From NCBI GenBank assembly GCA_964484385.1, contig CAZAFV010000007.1, positions 11,488-75,487 on the forward strand: a stretch of 64,000 nt of DNA, given 5' to 3'. The position numbers and the translations under genes were made by a program. How positions within the stretch are numbered: position 1 is the stretch's first letter; every line of letters begins with the position of its first letter. This document shows, in pieces, positions 17,479-26,041 of this stretch. The notes under the pieces are model-generated. The model did no database searches, was not told the DNA's origin, and saw only the letters and a program-made list of their open reading frames with translations. The stretch is from Poriferisodalis sp964484385 (GTDB lineage: Bacteria > Actinomycetota > Acidimicrobiia > Acidimicrobiales > Poriferisodalaceae).

Positions 17479-19689
17479 TCAGGCGGGAACCGCAGATGCC
17501 GGGGCGACGGTCACCGGCACGCCATTGACGGCGGCGTTACCGGACGGAACGTCAACGAAGTCGGGCGGGACGAGCAGGTTGTAGTTGACACCGGCGTACC
17601 TGCTCGCCACTGATTGGCGGGTGCCTGGCTTGTCGTGCCCCCATCCGTGGGGCAGCGACACGACGCCCGGGTACATCTGATCGCTGACTTCCACAGGCAC
17701 CTCGACGGCACCGCTCGACGACGAGACCCGGGCCAGTTCACCGTCGGTCACACCCGCGTTCGCGGCATCGTCGGGATGGATGAGCAGCGTGCAGCGATCC
17801 TTGCCGCGCACCAAGACCTCGACGTTGTGCATCCACGAGTTGTTCGAGCGCACATGGCGTCGGCTGGTGAGTACCAGCGATGCGTCGGACCGTTCGAGGC
17901 TCGCCTCCAAGCGCTCGACATCGGAGGTGATGCGCCCAGGCGCCAGGTCGATCTTGCCGTCGGGGTTCACCACGATGTCGTCGACTTGGGGGACCATCGG
18001 ACCCATGTCGAGCCCGTTCGGCAGCTCCTTGAGCTTGTCGAGGTTCAAGCCGTCGGGATTCTCGCCGTAGCGATCGCCCCACGGACCGGTGCGGATGGCC
18101 AGATCGTTCAGCCGCTCGGGCCCGGGTTCGGGCGATGCCTCCAGCGCCATCGCCGGGTCAACGCCGGCCAGCTCAGCGAGCGCCGAGAAGTAGAGGTCGT
18201 CGAACTCGGCCGCATTCACGTCTCCCATGCCGGCACACATTGCTCCGAGCCGAGTGAGGATCTCCCATTCGTCGGGTCGGTCGTCGGCAGGCGGGAACAG
18301 CGGGGGCGCATATTTCGCCGCAGAGCGCTTGGCCCAGCCCCACAGCATCTCGGAGTAGAAGTGCTGCTCCAGCGCGGCCAGCCCCGGCAAGACGACGTGG
18401 GCGTGGCGGGAGGTCTCGTTCAGCGCATTGTCCACCGAGATCATCGCCTCCAGCAGCGGCAATGCCCCATCGAGGCGCTCGGAATTGGGGGCCGACAGCA
18501 CCGGGTTGCCGCCCACCACGATCAACCCTTTGAGCTGCCCCTCGCCGGGCGTGTCGATCTCCTCTGCGAGGCACCCCATCGGGAACTGGCCGAGCACCTC
18601 GGGAATGTCGCGAACCCTGCTCCGCCAGCGGTCGAACCCGCCCTCGAAGCCCCAGTCCTGCTGCAGCATCGACCACGCCACCGGCTTCGCCCACATCATC
18701 CCGCCGACCGCGTCCAGGTTGCCGGTGAGCGCGCAGATGACGTCGGGCAGCCACGACGCCAGCGTGCCGAACTCCTGGTTGCAGGTGCCGATGCGGGCGT
18801 ACCACACAGCGCGCTCGGCGGCGGCGAACTCGCGCGCGAGGGTGCGGATCGTCCCGGCGTCCGCACCGCACGCGTCGGCCACTCGCTCCGGCGGGAACTC
18901 AGCAGCAATGGCCCGCACCTCGTCCACACCCTTGAGCCGATCAGCCAGGTGCCCTAGTCGCACGAGCCCTTCGTCGAACAGCACGTTCACTACGGCGAGC
19001 TGCAGCAGCGCATCGGTGCCCGGCCGAACCGGCAGCCACTGGTCGGCATGGGCGCAGGTTTCGCTGCGGCGAGGGTCGATCACCACCACCTTGCCGCGCT
19101 CGCGCACCAAATCCAGCGCACCTGGAACATCGGGGCAGCCCATAAAGCTGCCCTGGCTGGCGGACGGGTTGGCGCCCTGCACCACCATGAAATCGGTGCG
19201 GTCGATGTCGGGCACCGGGATGCGCCACGAGTGCCCGTACATCAGCTGACACGCCACGTTTTTGGACCACGTGTCGACGGTGCCAGACGAGTACACCGTG
19301 GGTATCCCGGCGAGCTGCAGGAACATGCCGGCATAGCGGCTGATGGAGTAGTTGAAGCCAGTGGCGTTGCCGAGGTAGGCGGTGATTGCCTCGACGCCGT
19401 ACTTGTCCCGGACGCCGCCGAGCAGCTCGGCGCAGCGCTCCAAGGCCGCATCCCAGCTGGCCTCGACCAGATCGCCGGCTGCGTTGCGGACCAGCGGCCT
19501 GCGCACTCGATCGGGATCGGCGTACATGTGCCCGAGCACGGTGCCCTTGGGGCAGATGTAGCCCTTCGACCAGACATCGTCGCGATTCGGTCTGATCAGC
19601 TTCACTTCGCCGCCGGCGTGATGCACCTCGAGCCCGCACATCGCTTCGCACAATGAGCAGCTTCGGATATGAATCTGGCGATCGGTCAT
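17479..19689 (-). CDS. Molybdopterin-dependent oxidoreductase, second paralogue
   Basis: This 736-aa protein has C11-x2-C14-x3-C18-x27-C46 for a [4Fe-4S] cluster and the same spacing and domain order as the protein at 3450-5639 (YARIGTCNQEFGTLASW, VVGGNPVL, HGWGHD near the end). No Tat signal is visible. It has no partner subunit on its strand. It is divergent from the plus-strand CO dehydrogenase accessory operon, with 164 bases between starts, but shows no specific link to CO oxidation. Substrate unknown. Confidence 0.9.
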   Translation of the reverse strand: MTDRQIHIRSCSLCEAMCGLEVHHAGGEVKLIRPNRDDVWSKGYICPKGTVLGHMYADPDRVRRPLVRNAAGDLVEASWDAALERCAELLGGVRDKYGVEAITAYLGNATGFNYSISRYAGMFLQLAGIPTVYSSGTVDTWSKNVACQLMYGHSWRIPVPDIDRTDFMVVQGANPSASQGSFMGCPDVPGALDLVRERGKVVVIDPRRSETCAHADQWLPVRPGTDALLQLAVVNVLFDEGLVRLGHLADRLKGVDEVRAIAAEFPPERVADACGADAGTIRTLAREFAAAERAVWYARIGTCNQEFGTLASWLPDVICALTGNLDAVGGMMWAKPVAWSMLQQDWGFEGGFDRWRSRVRDIPEVLGQFPMGCLAEEIDTPGEGQLKGLIVVGGNPVLSAPNSERLDGALPLLEAMISVDNALNETSRHAHVVLPGLAALEQHFYSEMLWGWAKRSAAKYAPPLFPPADDRPDEWEILTRLGAMCAGMGDVNAAEFDDLYFSALAELAGVDPAMALEASPEPGPERLNDLAIRTGPWGDRYGENPDGLNLDKLKELPNGLDMGPMVPQVDDIVVNPDGKIDLAPGRITSDVERLEASLERSDASLVLTSRRHVRSNNSWMHNVEVLVRGKDRCTLLIHPDDAANAGVTDGELARVSSSSGAVEVPVEVSDQMYPGVVSLPHGWGHDKPGTRQSVASRYAGVNYNLLVPPDFVDVPSGNAAVNGVPVTVAPASAVPA

Positions 19690-19853
19690 ACGGGCCCTTT
19701 TCTCGCGGCGTGCCCGAGGTGCCCCGGGGTCTCCCGAGATTACGTCCCAAGCACGGGCAACCGCCCGCTCCCGCTGTTGACTGCCAAGCAGTCGGCGATA
19801 GTTCTGGCGGAGGCGCTGATCGGGATTTTGCGCCTGCGGCTACTATCGAGGCG

Positions 19854-20135
19854 GTGACATCGACTGATCCGGCGCCTGCGCAGGCAGACGCCGGCACCGA
19901 GCCGCAGCCCGTCCTGACTGATGTCTGGCAGGGAGACGACGGCGCCGGCTTCGACGCTGAGCGCAGCAACGTCAAGATCTGCCGCAACGCGCGCCATTTC
20001 ACCTTCGACGGCTTTGCTGAAGGCGACGAGGACATCGCCACGTCGTGGCGGAGACTGCTCGAGCGCGAAGGCAAGGCATCCCCCGACGGCACCTCGGTGC
20101 GCGACCTGGTCCTCGGTCCCACTTCAGGCGACTGA
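19854..20135 (+). CDS. Small acidic protein heading the coxD/coxE-type operon
   Basis: A GTG at 19854 gives 93 residues. No known domain is recognised. A disordered Pro/Ala/Asp N-terminus is followed by a conserved-looking segment, VKICRNARHFTFDGFAEGDE and TSWRRLLEREGKASPDG. The stop is 26 bases before the MoxR start, in the same direction. An in-frame ATG further upstream would overlap the divergent oxidoreductase gene and is unlikely. It may be an accessory to CO dehydrogenase maturation, by position only. Confidence 0.5.
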   Translation: MTSTDPAPAQADAGTEPQPVLTDVWQGDDGAGFDAERSNVKICRNARHFTFDGFAEGDEDIATSWRRLLEREGKASPDGTSVRDLVLGPTSGD

Positions 20136-20161
20136 GGCCGGCGGCGTTCCGGGCTCCAACG

Positions 20162-21055
20162 GTGAGCGACCAGCCCCGCAACGAGACACCGGCGAGCGTT
20201 GCCGACCTCCAGGCACAGCTTCGCTCAGCCGGCTATCTCGCGAGCCGAGGCCTGGCCACCGCAACGCTCATCGGGATGCGGTTGGGCCGGCCAATCCTGC
20301 TCGAAGGCGAGGTCGGAGTAGGCAAGACCGAGATGGCCAAGTGCCTCGCGCATATCGGCGGGCGGGAGCTGATCCGCCTGCAGTGCTACGAGGGCATCGA
20401 CACCTACCAAGCGCTCTACGAGTGGGACTACGCGCGGCAGATGCTGCACGTCAGGGCGCTGTCGGAGAGCGAGCTGACTGACGCCGAGGCTGTCAGCGGG
20501 CTGTACGGCCCTGAATTCCTCATCGAGCGGCCGCTGCTGTCGGCGATCAAGGCCGGCAGCAGTGCGGTGCTGCTCATCGACGAGGTCGATCGTGCCGACG
20601 ACGAATTCGAGGCCTTCCTGCTGGAGCTGCTGTCGGACTTCCAGATCACGATTCCCGAGATCGGCACCGTCACCGCGGCCAGCCGGCCGATGGTGGTGGT
20701 GACCTCGAATCGCACCCGGGAACTGCACGACGCCCTCAAGCGCCGATGCCTCTACCACTGGATCGGTTACCCCAGCTTCGAGGAGGAGATCGAGATCGTG
20801 CGCTTGCGTGCGCCCGATGCTGTCGCAACCCTCGCCCACAAGGTGGTTGCTGCCGTTCAGCGCCTGCGCGACATGGATCTCGCCAAGCCGCCGGGTATCG
20901 CCGAGACGCTGGACTGGGTGGATGCGCTCGGCGTGCTGGGCACCGACGATCTCGATGCGGCGGCCGCAGCCGACACGATCGGCGCGGTCATCAAGGACCG
21001 TGACGACCTCGAATTGATCGAAACCGAACTCGACAGGGTTGTTGCCGATGCCTGA
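20162..21055 (+). CDS. coxD: MoxR-type AAA+ ATPase, CoxD-like
   Basis: From the GTG at 20162 the protein has 297 residues. Walker A GEVGVGKT is at 49-56, Walker B LLIDEVD at 137-143, and VTSNRTRELHDALKRRC is the sensor and arginine-finger region typical of MoxR ATPases. In CO dehydrogenase clusters CoxD works with CoxE to mature the Mo-Cu active site (established for Oligotropha). Here a CoxE-like gene follows after 14 bases. The longer ATG frame upstream is rejected because it overlaps the preceding gene and its extra residues have no family similarity. Confidence 0.88.
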   Translation: MSDQPRNETPASVADLQAQLRSAGYLASRGLATATLIGMRLGRPILLEGEVGVGKTEMAKCLAHIGGRELIRLQCYEGIDTYQALYEWDYARQMLHVRALSESELTDAEAVSGLYGPEFLIERPLLSAIKAGSSAVLLIDEVDRADDEFEAFLLELLSDFQITIPEIGTVTAASRPMVVVTSNRTRELHDALKRRCLYHWIGYPSFEEEIEIVRLRAPDAVATLAHKVVAAVQRLRDMDLAKPPGIAETLDWVDALGVLGTDDLDAAAAADTIGAVIKDRDDLELIETELDRVVADA

Positions 21056-21069
21056 CCGCGGCGCCGCTG

Positions 21070-22236
21070 ATGCCTGACGTGGGTCGGGCACCCGAAGCTG
21101 TGGCCAACACGCCGCCAATGGAATTCGTAGCGAGGCTCGTCGGCTTTGGCCATGCGTTGCGGGACGAGGGCCTGCCGGTGGGCTCCGACGACGTGGTCAC
21201 GTTCTGCTCTGCGGTTTCCGAACTCACGCCGAGCGATCTCGAAGACGTCTACTGGAGCGGCCGCACGACGCTGGTCCATCGCCGGGACCACCTGCCGCTC
21301 TACGACGAGGTGTTCCGCCGGTACTTCTTGGGACACCGGGCCCCGGCCAAACCCCAGCCTTCCGAATCCGAACCGATCGCGCAGGGCCAGAGCGGCACCC
21401 TGAACGTGCCAGACAGCGAGCCTGGCACTCAAACGGGTGACGACCGGCCGATGGTGCTCGGGCGTCAGGCCTCTGGGGTCGAGTTCCAGCGCGACAAGCG
21501 CTTCGCGGAGTGCACGCCCACCGAGCTGGCTGCGCTGCGGCGCATCATGGCGCAGGTTCGACTCGAACCGCCCCGCCGTCGCACCCGGCGGCGTCGCACC
21601 GACCCGTCGGGGGCACGCCTCGACATCCGCCGCATAGCCCGCGACGCCATGCGTCTCAGCCACGCCGCCCCGGTCCTGCATCGCGTGACGCGAGCCGAGC
21701 GGGCTCGCCCGCTCGTGCTGATCCTCGACATATCGGGGTCGATGGCCGACTACTCCCGGAACCTGCTGCAGTTCGCATACTCGATGCGCAGGGCGGCCCA
21801 GAAGGTGGAGGTGTTCTGCTTCGGCACCCGGTTGACGCGCATCACCCCAGCGCTCGACCGACGCAACCCCGACGACGCGATGAAGCTGGCGGCTGCCCGC
21901 GTCCTGGACTGGGACGGAGGCACCCGGATCGGGGCATCGCTGGACAGCTTCATCCGCAGGTGGGGCCGCAAAGGACTCAGCCGTGGCGCCACCGTCGTCA
22001 TCTGCTCCGACGGGCTGGATCGGGGCGAGCCTGCCGCCCTGGCGAGCGCGATGGAACGCCTGAGCCGGCTCTGCCACCGGATCATCTGGATGAACCCGCT
22101 GGTCGGCGACCACCCGGACACTCCGCCCAGCACACTGGGCATGATGGCCGCCGGCCCGTTCATCGACACGCTTGAATCGGGCCACGACTTGGCGAGCCTG
22201 GAACAGTTCGCCGCCAAGCTGGCCCACGTCGGGTGA
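21070..22236 (+). CDS. coxE: VWA-domain protein, CoxE-like
   Basis: The protein has 388 residues. The N-terminal part (about 15-90) is the helical CoxE region, a charged linker follows, and the VWA domain has its metal site DISGSM at 220-225, with VVICSDGLDRG later for the third metal loop. CoxE partners the MoxR ATPase in maturing the CO dehydrogenase active site. It sits directly after the MoxR gene and converges on the catalytic operon on the other strand. Confidence 0.9.
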   Translation: MPDVGRAPEAVANTPPMEFVARLVGFGHALRDEGLPVGSDDVVTFCSAVSELTPSDLEDVYWSGRTTLVHRRDHLPLYDEVFRRYFLGHRAPAKPQPSESEPIAQGQSGTLNVPDSEPGTQTGDDRPMVLGRQASGVEFQRDKRFAECTPTELAALRRIMAQVRLEPPRRRTRRRRTDPSGARLDIRRIARDAMRLSHAAPVLHRVTRAERARPLVLILDISGSMADYSRNLLQFAYSMRRAAQKVEVFCFGTRLTRITPALDRRNPDDAMKLAAARVLDWDGGTRIGASLDSFIRRWGRKGLSRGATVVICSDGLDRGEPAALASAMERLSRLCHRIIWMNPLVGDHPDTPPSTLGMMAAGPFIDTLESGHDLASLEQFAAKLAHVG

Positions 22237-22263
22237 TCCTGGGGTCCTGATGAGCCGCGAACG

Positions 22264-22548
22264 ATGAGCCGGTGGAGCGTTTCCATCCAAGCCGAAGGCG
22301 ACCGCCCCATCGAATTGGATGAGGTGGTCGCGCTGGCCGATGCTGTCGCACCGCTCGAAGGCATCGCATCCGGCGTCGGTGCGATGGCATACGGCGCCCA
22401 GATCGTTGTGGAGGCTGAGAGTTCCGACCAAGCCGTCGAAGCGGCCATGGCGGCGTTCGCTGCTGCTGTCGAGACCGCAGACCTCCCCGCCTGGCCGATG
22501 ACCCGAGCCGAGGTGATCGGCGAGGACGAGTTGGACTTCGACGAATGA
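22264..22548 (+). CDS. Small protein of unknown function in cox accessory operon
   Basis: This 94-aa acidic protein is mostly alpha/beta by pattern: WSVSIQAEG as an edge strand, a helix (LDEVVALADAVAPL), an Ala-rich strand, and a helix with SSDQAVEAAMAAF. It looks like a small ferredoxin-like fold, but no family is recognised. It starts 27 bases after the coxE-like gene, in the same direction. Confidence 0.6.
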   Translation: MSRWSVSIQAEGDRPIELDEVVALADAVAPLEGIASGVGAMAYGAQIVVEAESSDQAVEAAMAAFAAAVETADLPAWPMTRAEVIGEDELDFDE

Positions 22549-22572
22549 CGCGGCCCCAGTGATTCGGCCCCA

Positions 22573-23040
22573 ATGATTCGACTTGGCTCGCTTGCCGGCT
22601 ACCCCTTCGAGGGACCACGGGTGCTCGGCGGTTGGACGCCGCCGAGGGGTGCAGCCGTGTTCGCGGTCCTGTACCGGGCCGACCCCGACGGCAAGCCGTA
22701 CGACTACGCCGTGCTCGACGTCGACCACGCGGACAACCTGGCAGCGGCCGGACTGCCGTTCGGCCACCCCCGCGCCAAGTGCTGGGAACGGCGCGCTGGC
22801 AACAAGTGGAACCTCCACATCTGCACCTACGAGGTACCGGGCGGGCTGCGCTCACATCGCGAGCAGATCGTCCAGGAGCTCGTCGCCATCTATCGGCCCG
22901 GCTGCGCGCCCGACCAGTTCGACCGGGTGTGGGAGGACGAATGGATCGGCAGCTACCGAGCCCCCACTGCGGGCCCGCTCACGACCACGCGAGACCCCAG
23001 CGGTTCGACCGGACCAACCTCTGAGTCGGGCTCGAGCTGA
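22573..23040 (+). CDS. Unknown protein ending the cox accessory operon
   Basis: This 155-aa protein has no domain I recognise. It has a compact-looking core with KCWERRAGNKWNLHICTYEV and EEDEW-type acidic ends, and a Ser/Thr/Pro-rich tail of about 20 residues. It begins 24 bases after the previous gene and ends 10 bases from the convergent membrane-protein gene at 23051, so it closes the plus-strand operon. Confidence 0.6.
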   Translation: MIRLGSLAGYPFEGPRVLGGWTPPRGAAVFAVLYRADPDGKPYDYAVLDVDHADNLAAAGLPFGHPRAKCWERRAGNKWNLHICTYEVPGGLRSHREQIVQELVAIYRPGCAPDQFDRVWEDEWIGSYRAPTAGPLTTTRDPSGSTGPTSESGSS

Positions 23041-23050
23041 CTGCCGGCGG

Positions 23051-23413
23051 CTATTCGGGGTGGTAGCCGACTGCGTCGTGAAGCCGGCTGCGGCGCGTGC
23101 CCATCGCGGGCCGGGCCGGCGACGGCTCGCGAGGCTCGGGTTCAGGCTCGTAGGTGGCACCGGTCACGATGCCTTCGGCCATGCCGTACAGCAGTGGCAG
23201 AGCGCCGGCGATGACGCCGGCCGTGTTGTTGATGCGCTCGACGCCCGGCTCGACGGCCTCAGCGTCGGACTTGATCTTCCAGACGATCTGCGAGCACTCC
23301 TCGAGCAGGCCGGCGATCCGGGTGAGCTGGCTGCCCACCACGAACAGGTAGAACGCGAGCCCGGCAATGAACAAGCCGATCAGGATGACGGAGAGAACAA
23401 CGAGTGTCGTCAT
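23051..23413 (-). CDS. Small membrane protein 5 of the cox operon tail
   Basis: The product has 120 residues. One N-terminal span (about 4-27, LVVLSVILIGLFIAGLAFYL) is followed by a helix (SQLTRIAGLLEECSQIVWKI), a second amphipathic stretch (INNTAGVIAGALPLLYGM) and a Glu/Pro-rich, probably disordered tail. Its start overlaps the previous gene's stop by ATGA. It shares the single-span-plus-helix plan of the four preceding small proteins and is the last gene of the operon. Family unknown. Confidence 0.7.
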   Translation of the reverse strand: MTTLVVLSVILIGLFIAGLAFYLFVVGSQLTRIAGLLEECSQIVWKIKSDAEAVEPGVERINNTAGVIAGALPLLYGMAEGIVTGATYEPEPEPREPSPARPAMGTRRSRLHDAVGYHPE

Positions 23414-23700
23414 GAGCGCACCTTGTCGAGTACTCGGCCCAGGAACAGGTGATGTTCGAGACCTTCGGTCAGCACCGCGTCCACCCCGTCGGCAGTTTCG
23501 GCGATCAGGGCGGTGTCAGACGTGTTGGCGGCGGCTCGTTCGAGCGTGCCTTTGATGGTCTCCACCCGGCGCTCGATCGTGCGCACCAGAAGCACCAGCA
23601 TGGTGAGCAGCACCACCACGGCCACGATCACCACGAATCCGCCGATGATGACCCCCCACCAGAGGTTCTCTTGGGTGTCGGTGAGAGCCAGCAGGTTCAT
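23410..23700 (-). CDS. Small membrane protein 4 of the cox operon tail
   Basis: The product has 96 residues: a short N-terminus, one strong span (about 15-40, GVIIGGFVVIVAVVVLLTML), then charged helix VRTIERRVETIKGTLERAA and a second helix rich in Ala, Asp and Glu. One base separates its start from the preceding gene's stop, and its own stop overlaps the next start. Function unknown. Confidence 0.7.
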   Translation of the reverse strand: MNLLALTDTQENLWWGVIIGGFVVIVAVVVLLTMLVLLVRTIERRVETIKGTLERAAANTSDTALIAETADGVDAVLTEGLEHHLFLGRVLDKVRS

Positions 23701-23701
23701 G

Positions 23702-23980
23702 TCAGCCTCCTAACCGGTTCCGGCCACGCTTGAGGCCGTCGACGATCACCGTTGCCGCCGCGATCGTCGTGTTCAGTTCCCCGAGCGCCGCCGTGTTGGT
23801 GACGGCGTCTTCCAGTCCGTCGTTGATCTCGGTGGCCCGATTGCCGATCGAACGGGCCAGCATCAGGATGGGCACGACGAGGGCGACCACCGCGATCACG
23901 ACGACGATGCCGATGACGTAGCCGATGACCCATCCGGTGGTGGATCCGGCGTCCGAACTCTGGGCGAGTAACTGCAGCAT
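23702..23980 (-). CDS. Small membrane protein 3 of the cox operon tail
   Basis: The product has 92 residues with one long span (about 16-42, VIGYVIGIVVVIAVVALVVP) and a following helix ARSIGNRATEINDGLEDAV, then TNTAALGELNTTIAAATVIV and a basic end. It has the same plan as its neighbours. Thirteen bases separate it from the preceding small gene. Function unknown. Confidence 0.7.
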   Translation of the reverse strand: MLQLLAQSSDAGSTTGWVIGYVIGIVVVIAVVALVVPILMLARSIGNRATEINDGLEDAVTNTAALGELNTTIAAATVIVDGLKRGRNRLGG

Positions 23981-23993
23981 GGCGGTGCCTCCC

Positions 23994-24224
23994 TCAGATC
24001 GATTCGCAGAAGTCGTGGACGGGCATCAGCGTCGAGTTGACCGACGGCAACACAGTGGGCACCGTCGAGGTCTGTTCGGCGATGACGCGAACGCCGCCGG
24101 CCACTTGGGTGAGCGTGCGGTGCACCGCAACCAGGTGCAGCACCACGCGGAGCAGCCCGACCGCAGCCGCCAAGATGATCAAGCCGCCGATGATGACAGT
24201 GACCCAGGCAACAACAGGCATCAC
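23994..24224 (-). CDS. Small membrane protein 2 of the cox operon tail
   Basis: The product has 76 residues with an N-terminal span (about 6-32, WVTVIIGGLIILAAAVGLL), a helix with LVAVHRTLTQVAGGVRVI, and a Ser/Thr/Val-rich end containing one Cys near the C-terminus. Eight bases separate it from the preceding gene. Function unknown; same plan as its neighbours. Confidence 0.68.
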   Translation of the reverse strand: MMPVVAWVTVIIGGLIILAAAVGLLRVVLHLVAVHRTLTQVAGGVRVIAEQTSTVPTVLPSVNSTLMPVHDFCESI

Positions 24225-24232
24225 GTCCCCTT

Positions 24233-24484
24233 TCAGCCCAGGAGCTTTCCGACCGAACCGGCGTAGCGGACCGCACCGTCCGCCACTTCTTCGATCGTCT
24301 CGTCAGTAGTTGCGAGCAAGTCCTGCGTCGTGTCGAGCTCGCCGATGATCCCCACGCCGCCGGCCAGGATGTCGTCGCTGGCTTTGCGAATGCGCTCGAT
24401 TGCGGCGAGCACCCGGTTCAGCAGCGCGAGCGCGACCGGCACGACCACCACGAGCAGTATCAGGTTTCCAATCCACCAGAGCAC
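24233..24484 (-). CDS. Small membrane protein 1 of the cox operon tail
   Basis: The GTG at 24484 is chosen because GAGGAGG lies six bases before it; the longer ATG frame would overlap the CoxG gene. The 83-aa product has a span at about 4-22 (IGNLILLVVVVPVALALL), then helix NRVLAAIERIRKASDDIL and a second polar helix. It begins 10 bases after coxG and is the first of five similar small genes. Function unknown; a membrane anchor or scaffold for the dehydrogenase is inference. Confidence 0.7.
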   Translation of the reverse strand: MLWWIGNLILLVVVVPVALALLNRVLAAIERIRKASDDILAGGVGIIGELDTTQDLLATTDETIEEVADGAVRYAGSVGKLLG

Positions 24485-24494
24485 GGGTTCCTCC

Positions 24495-25079
24495 TCAGAC
24501 AGCCTCGGGTCGGTACGGCAGGACAAGTCGACGCACGACGCGGGCGAGCCCCATCTGTGCGGCGCGCATGCCGATGGTGACGCCACCGGCGGCTCGGACT
24601 TGGCCGACGTCGTCGGGGTCGCGGCCCACAGCAACCGCTGCCAGCCGGTTCTGGACGTTGGCAGCGAAGTCGCTCAGCAGCACCGCGGTGATGTCGCTCA
24701 CCAGGCCACGCCCGTACTGTGCTGCGGGCCCGGAGAGCTGTAGGTCCATGGCCACCTCCACGCTCGTGCCGCCCGCAGCGTCAGCGAGGCTGGCGTTGAG
24801 TTCGAGCGTGGCTTGGCCCCGGCCCTTGCGATCGGCGCCGCTGGCAGCGACAGAGATCGTCCGGTTCTCCTCGTCCCGCTGCGTGATCTCGGCACCGCCG
24901 TCGAAGTCGAGCTTGATGGGGCCGAGGCCGATGGACACGGTGCCGCCGTAGCGGTCGTCGCCTAGCTCGGTGGTCAGCTCGGTGCCCGGCAGACACGCCG
25001 CCACCTGCGGCACGTCGCCGAAGAAGCTCCACACAGCCTCCAGCGGCTGCGCGACCTGGAACTGGTTGGTGATCTGCAT
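24495..25079 (-). CDS. coxG: CoxG family SRPBCC protein
   Basis: This 194-aa protein is a START/SRPBCC-fold CoxG: it begins MQITNQFQVAQPLEAVWSF and keeps DVPQVAACLPG and the GLGPIKLDFDG strand motif. In mycobacteria CoxG links Mo-CO dehydrogenase to the membrane quinone pool, so it probably carries electrons or quinone here too. The C-terminal RVVRRLVLPYR is basic and may touch the membrane. Its ATG overlaps the stop of the XdhC-type gene by one base (TGATG). Confidence 0.92.
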   Translation of the reverse strand: MQITNQFQVAQPLEAVWSFFGDVPQVAACLPGTELTTELGDDRYGGTVSIGLGPIKLDFDGGAEITQRDEENRTISVAASGADRKGRGQATLELNASLADAAGGTSVEVAMDLQLSGPAAQYGRGLVSDITAVLLSDFAANVQNRLAAVAVGRDPDDVGQVRAAGGVTIGMRAAQMGLARVVRRLVLPYRPEAV

Positions 25080-26041
25080 CAGGCGACTCCCCGCTCACGT
25101 GCGAAGGTTGTGCGGCACCCCGCGCAGCAGAAGTAGAAGACCTCGTCGCCGATCTCCAGCGACGGCGTCGCCGGATCGATCTGGACGGTCATGCCGCAGA
25201 CAGGGTCGACGGCCGTCGGCATCGCCGACGCTTGGGCGCTGGCTGTCGCTGCGAACACACCCTGGGCACGGAGCTGCACCAGCTCGGCCAGGATCGACAC
25301 TGCAACCTCTTTGTGCGAGGTGCTGCCGAGATCCAGGCCGGCAGGGGCTCGCAATGCGCCGAGCTGGGTCTCTTCCACGCCTTGATCAGCAAGCAGAGCC
25401 CGGACGCTGCGGCCTCGTCGAGCCGATGAGACCAGACCCACGTACGCCGGATCGGCCTTGAACGCAGCGTTCAGCACGTCCTCATCGCCGTGCCCTTGGG
25501 TGGCAACCACCACCATCGACTGCGGCGTGAGCAGCCCCTCGCTGAACTCGGCACGATCCACCAGCTCGACACGCCAGTCGAGCTGGGCGGCCAGCACCGA
25601 CAGGGTGGTCGCCATGGGCGAGCTTCCGACGATCACGAGGTGGGGTGCGGCCACGACGGGCTCCAAGTAGATCTGCAGGGCGCCTTCGCTCTGGCACGAC
25701 ATGGGCACCGCAGTGGTGCCCTGGGGCAGGTCGCCGAATCGGTCGCTCGCGCCGAGCGCCAGCAAGCGCGGCGTGCCCGCCTCGAGCGTCGCGATGGCCT
25801 CCCGGATGAATACCGGCTCCGCACAGGCGCCGCCGATCCACCCGTACATCTCTCCCGCGGCCGTGTAGATGGCGCGAGAACCGCGCTGCCCCGATGTCGG
25901 ACCTTCGCGCCAGACAACCGTGGCCAGCACGAATGCCTCGCCGCTGCGTGCCAGTTCGGTGGCGCGCTCGAGCACACCCCAGCCCTCGACGGCCCCTTGT
26001 CCGACCGGTTCGGGCCCGACGGCGCCGGAGCTGCTCATCAT
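25079..26041 (-). CDS. XdhC/CoxI-type Mo-enzyme maturation factor with YHS tail
   Basis: The protein has 320 residues in three parts: an XdhC N-terminal domain (SGEAFVLATVVWREGPTSG, GWIGGACAEPV, about 30-115), a Rossmann-like XdhC C-terminal domain (LVIVGSSPMATTLSVLAAQL, 135-245), and a YHS/TRASH-type metal motif at the end (DPVCGMTVQ ... FCCAGCRTTF, about 275-318). XdhC proteins insert sulphurated molybdenum cofactor. The added Cys-rich module could bind copper, which the form I CO dehydrogenase centre needs; that is inference. Its start overlaps the coxL stop by ATGA. Confidence 0.88.
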   Translation of the reverse strand: MMSSSGAVGPEPVGQGAVEGWGVLERATELARSGEAFVLATVVWREGPTSGQRGSRAIYTAAGEMYGWIGGACAEPVFIREAIATLEAGTPRLLALGASDRFGDLPQGTTAVPMSCQSEGALQIYLEPVVAAPHLVIVGSSPMATTLSVLAAQLDWRVELVDRAEFSEGLLTPQSMVVVATQGHGDEDVLNAAFKADPAYVGLVSSARRGRSVRALLADQGVEETQLGALRAPAGLDLGSTSHKEVAVSILAELVQLRAQGVFAATASAQASAMPTAVDPVCGMTVQIDPATPSLEIGDEVFYFCCAGCRTTFARERGVA

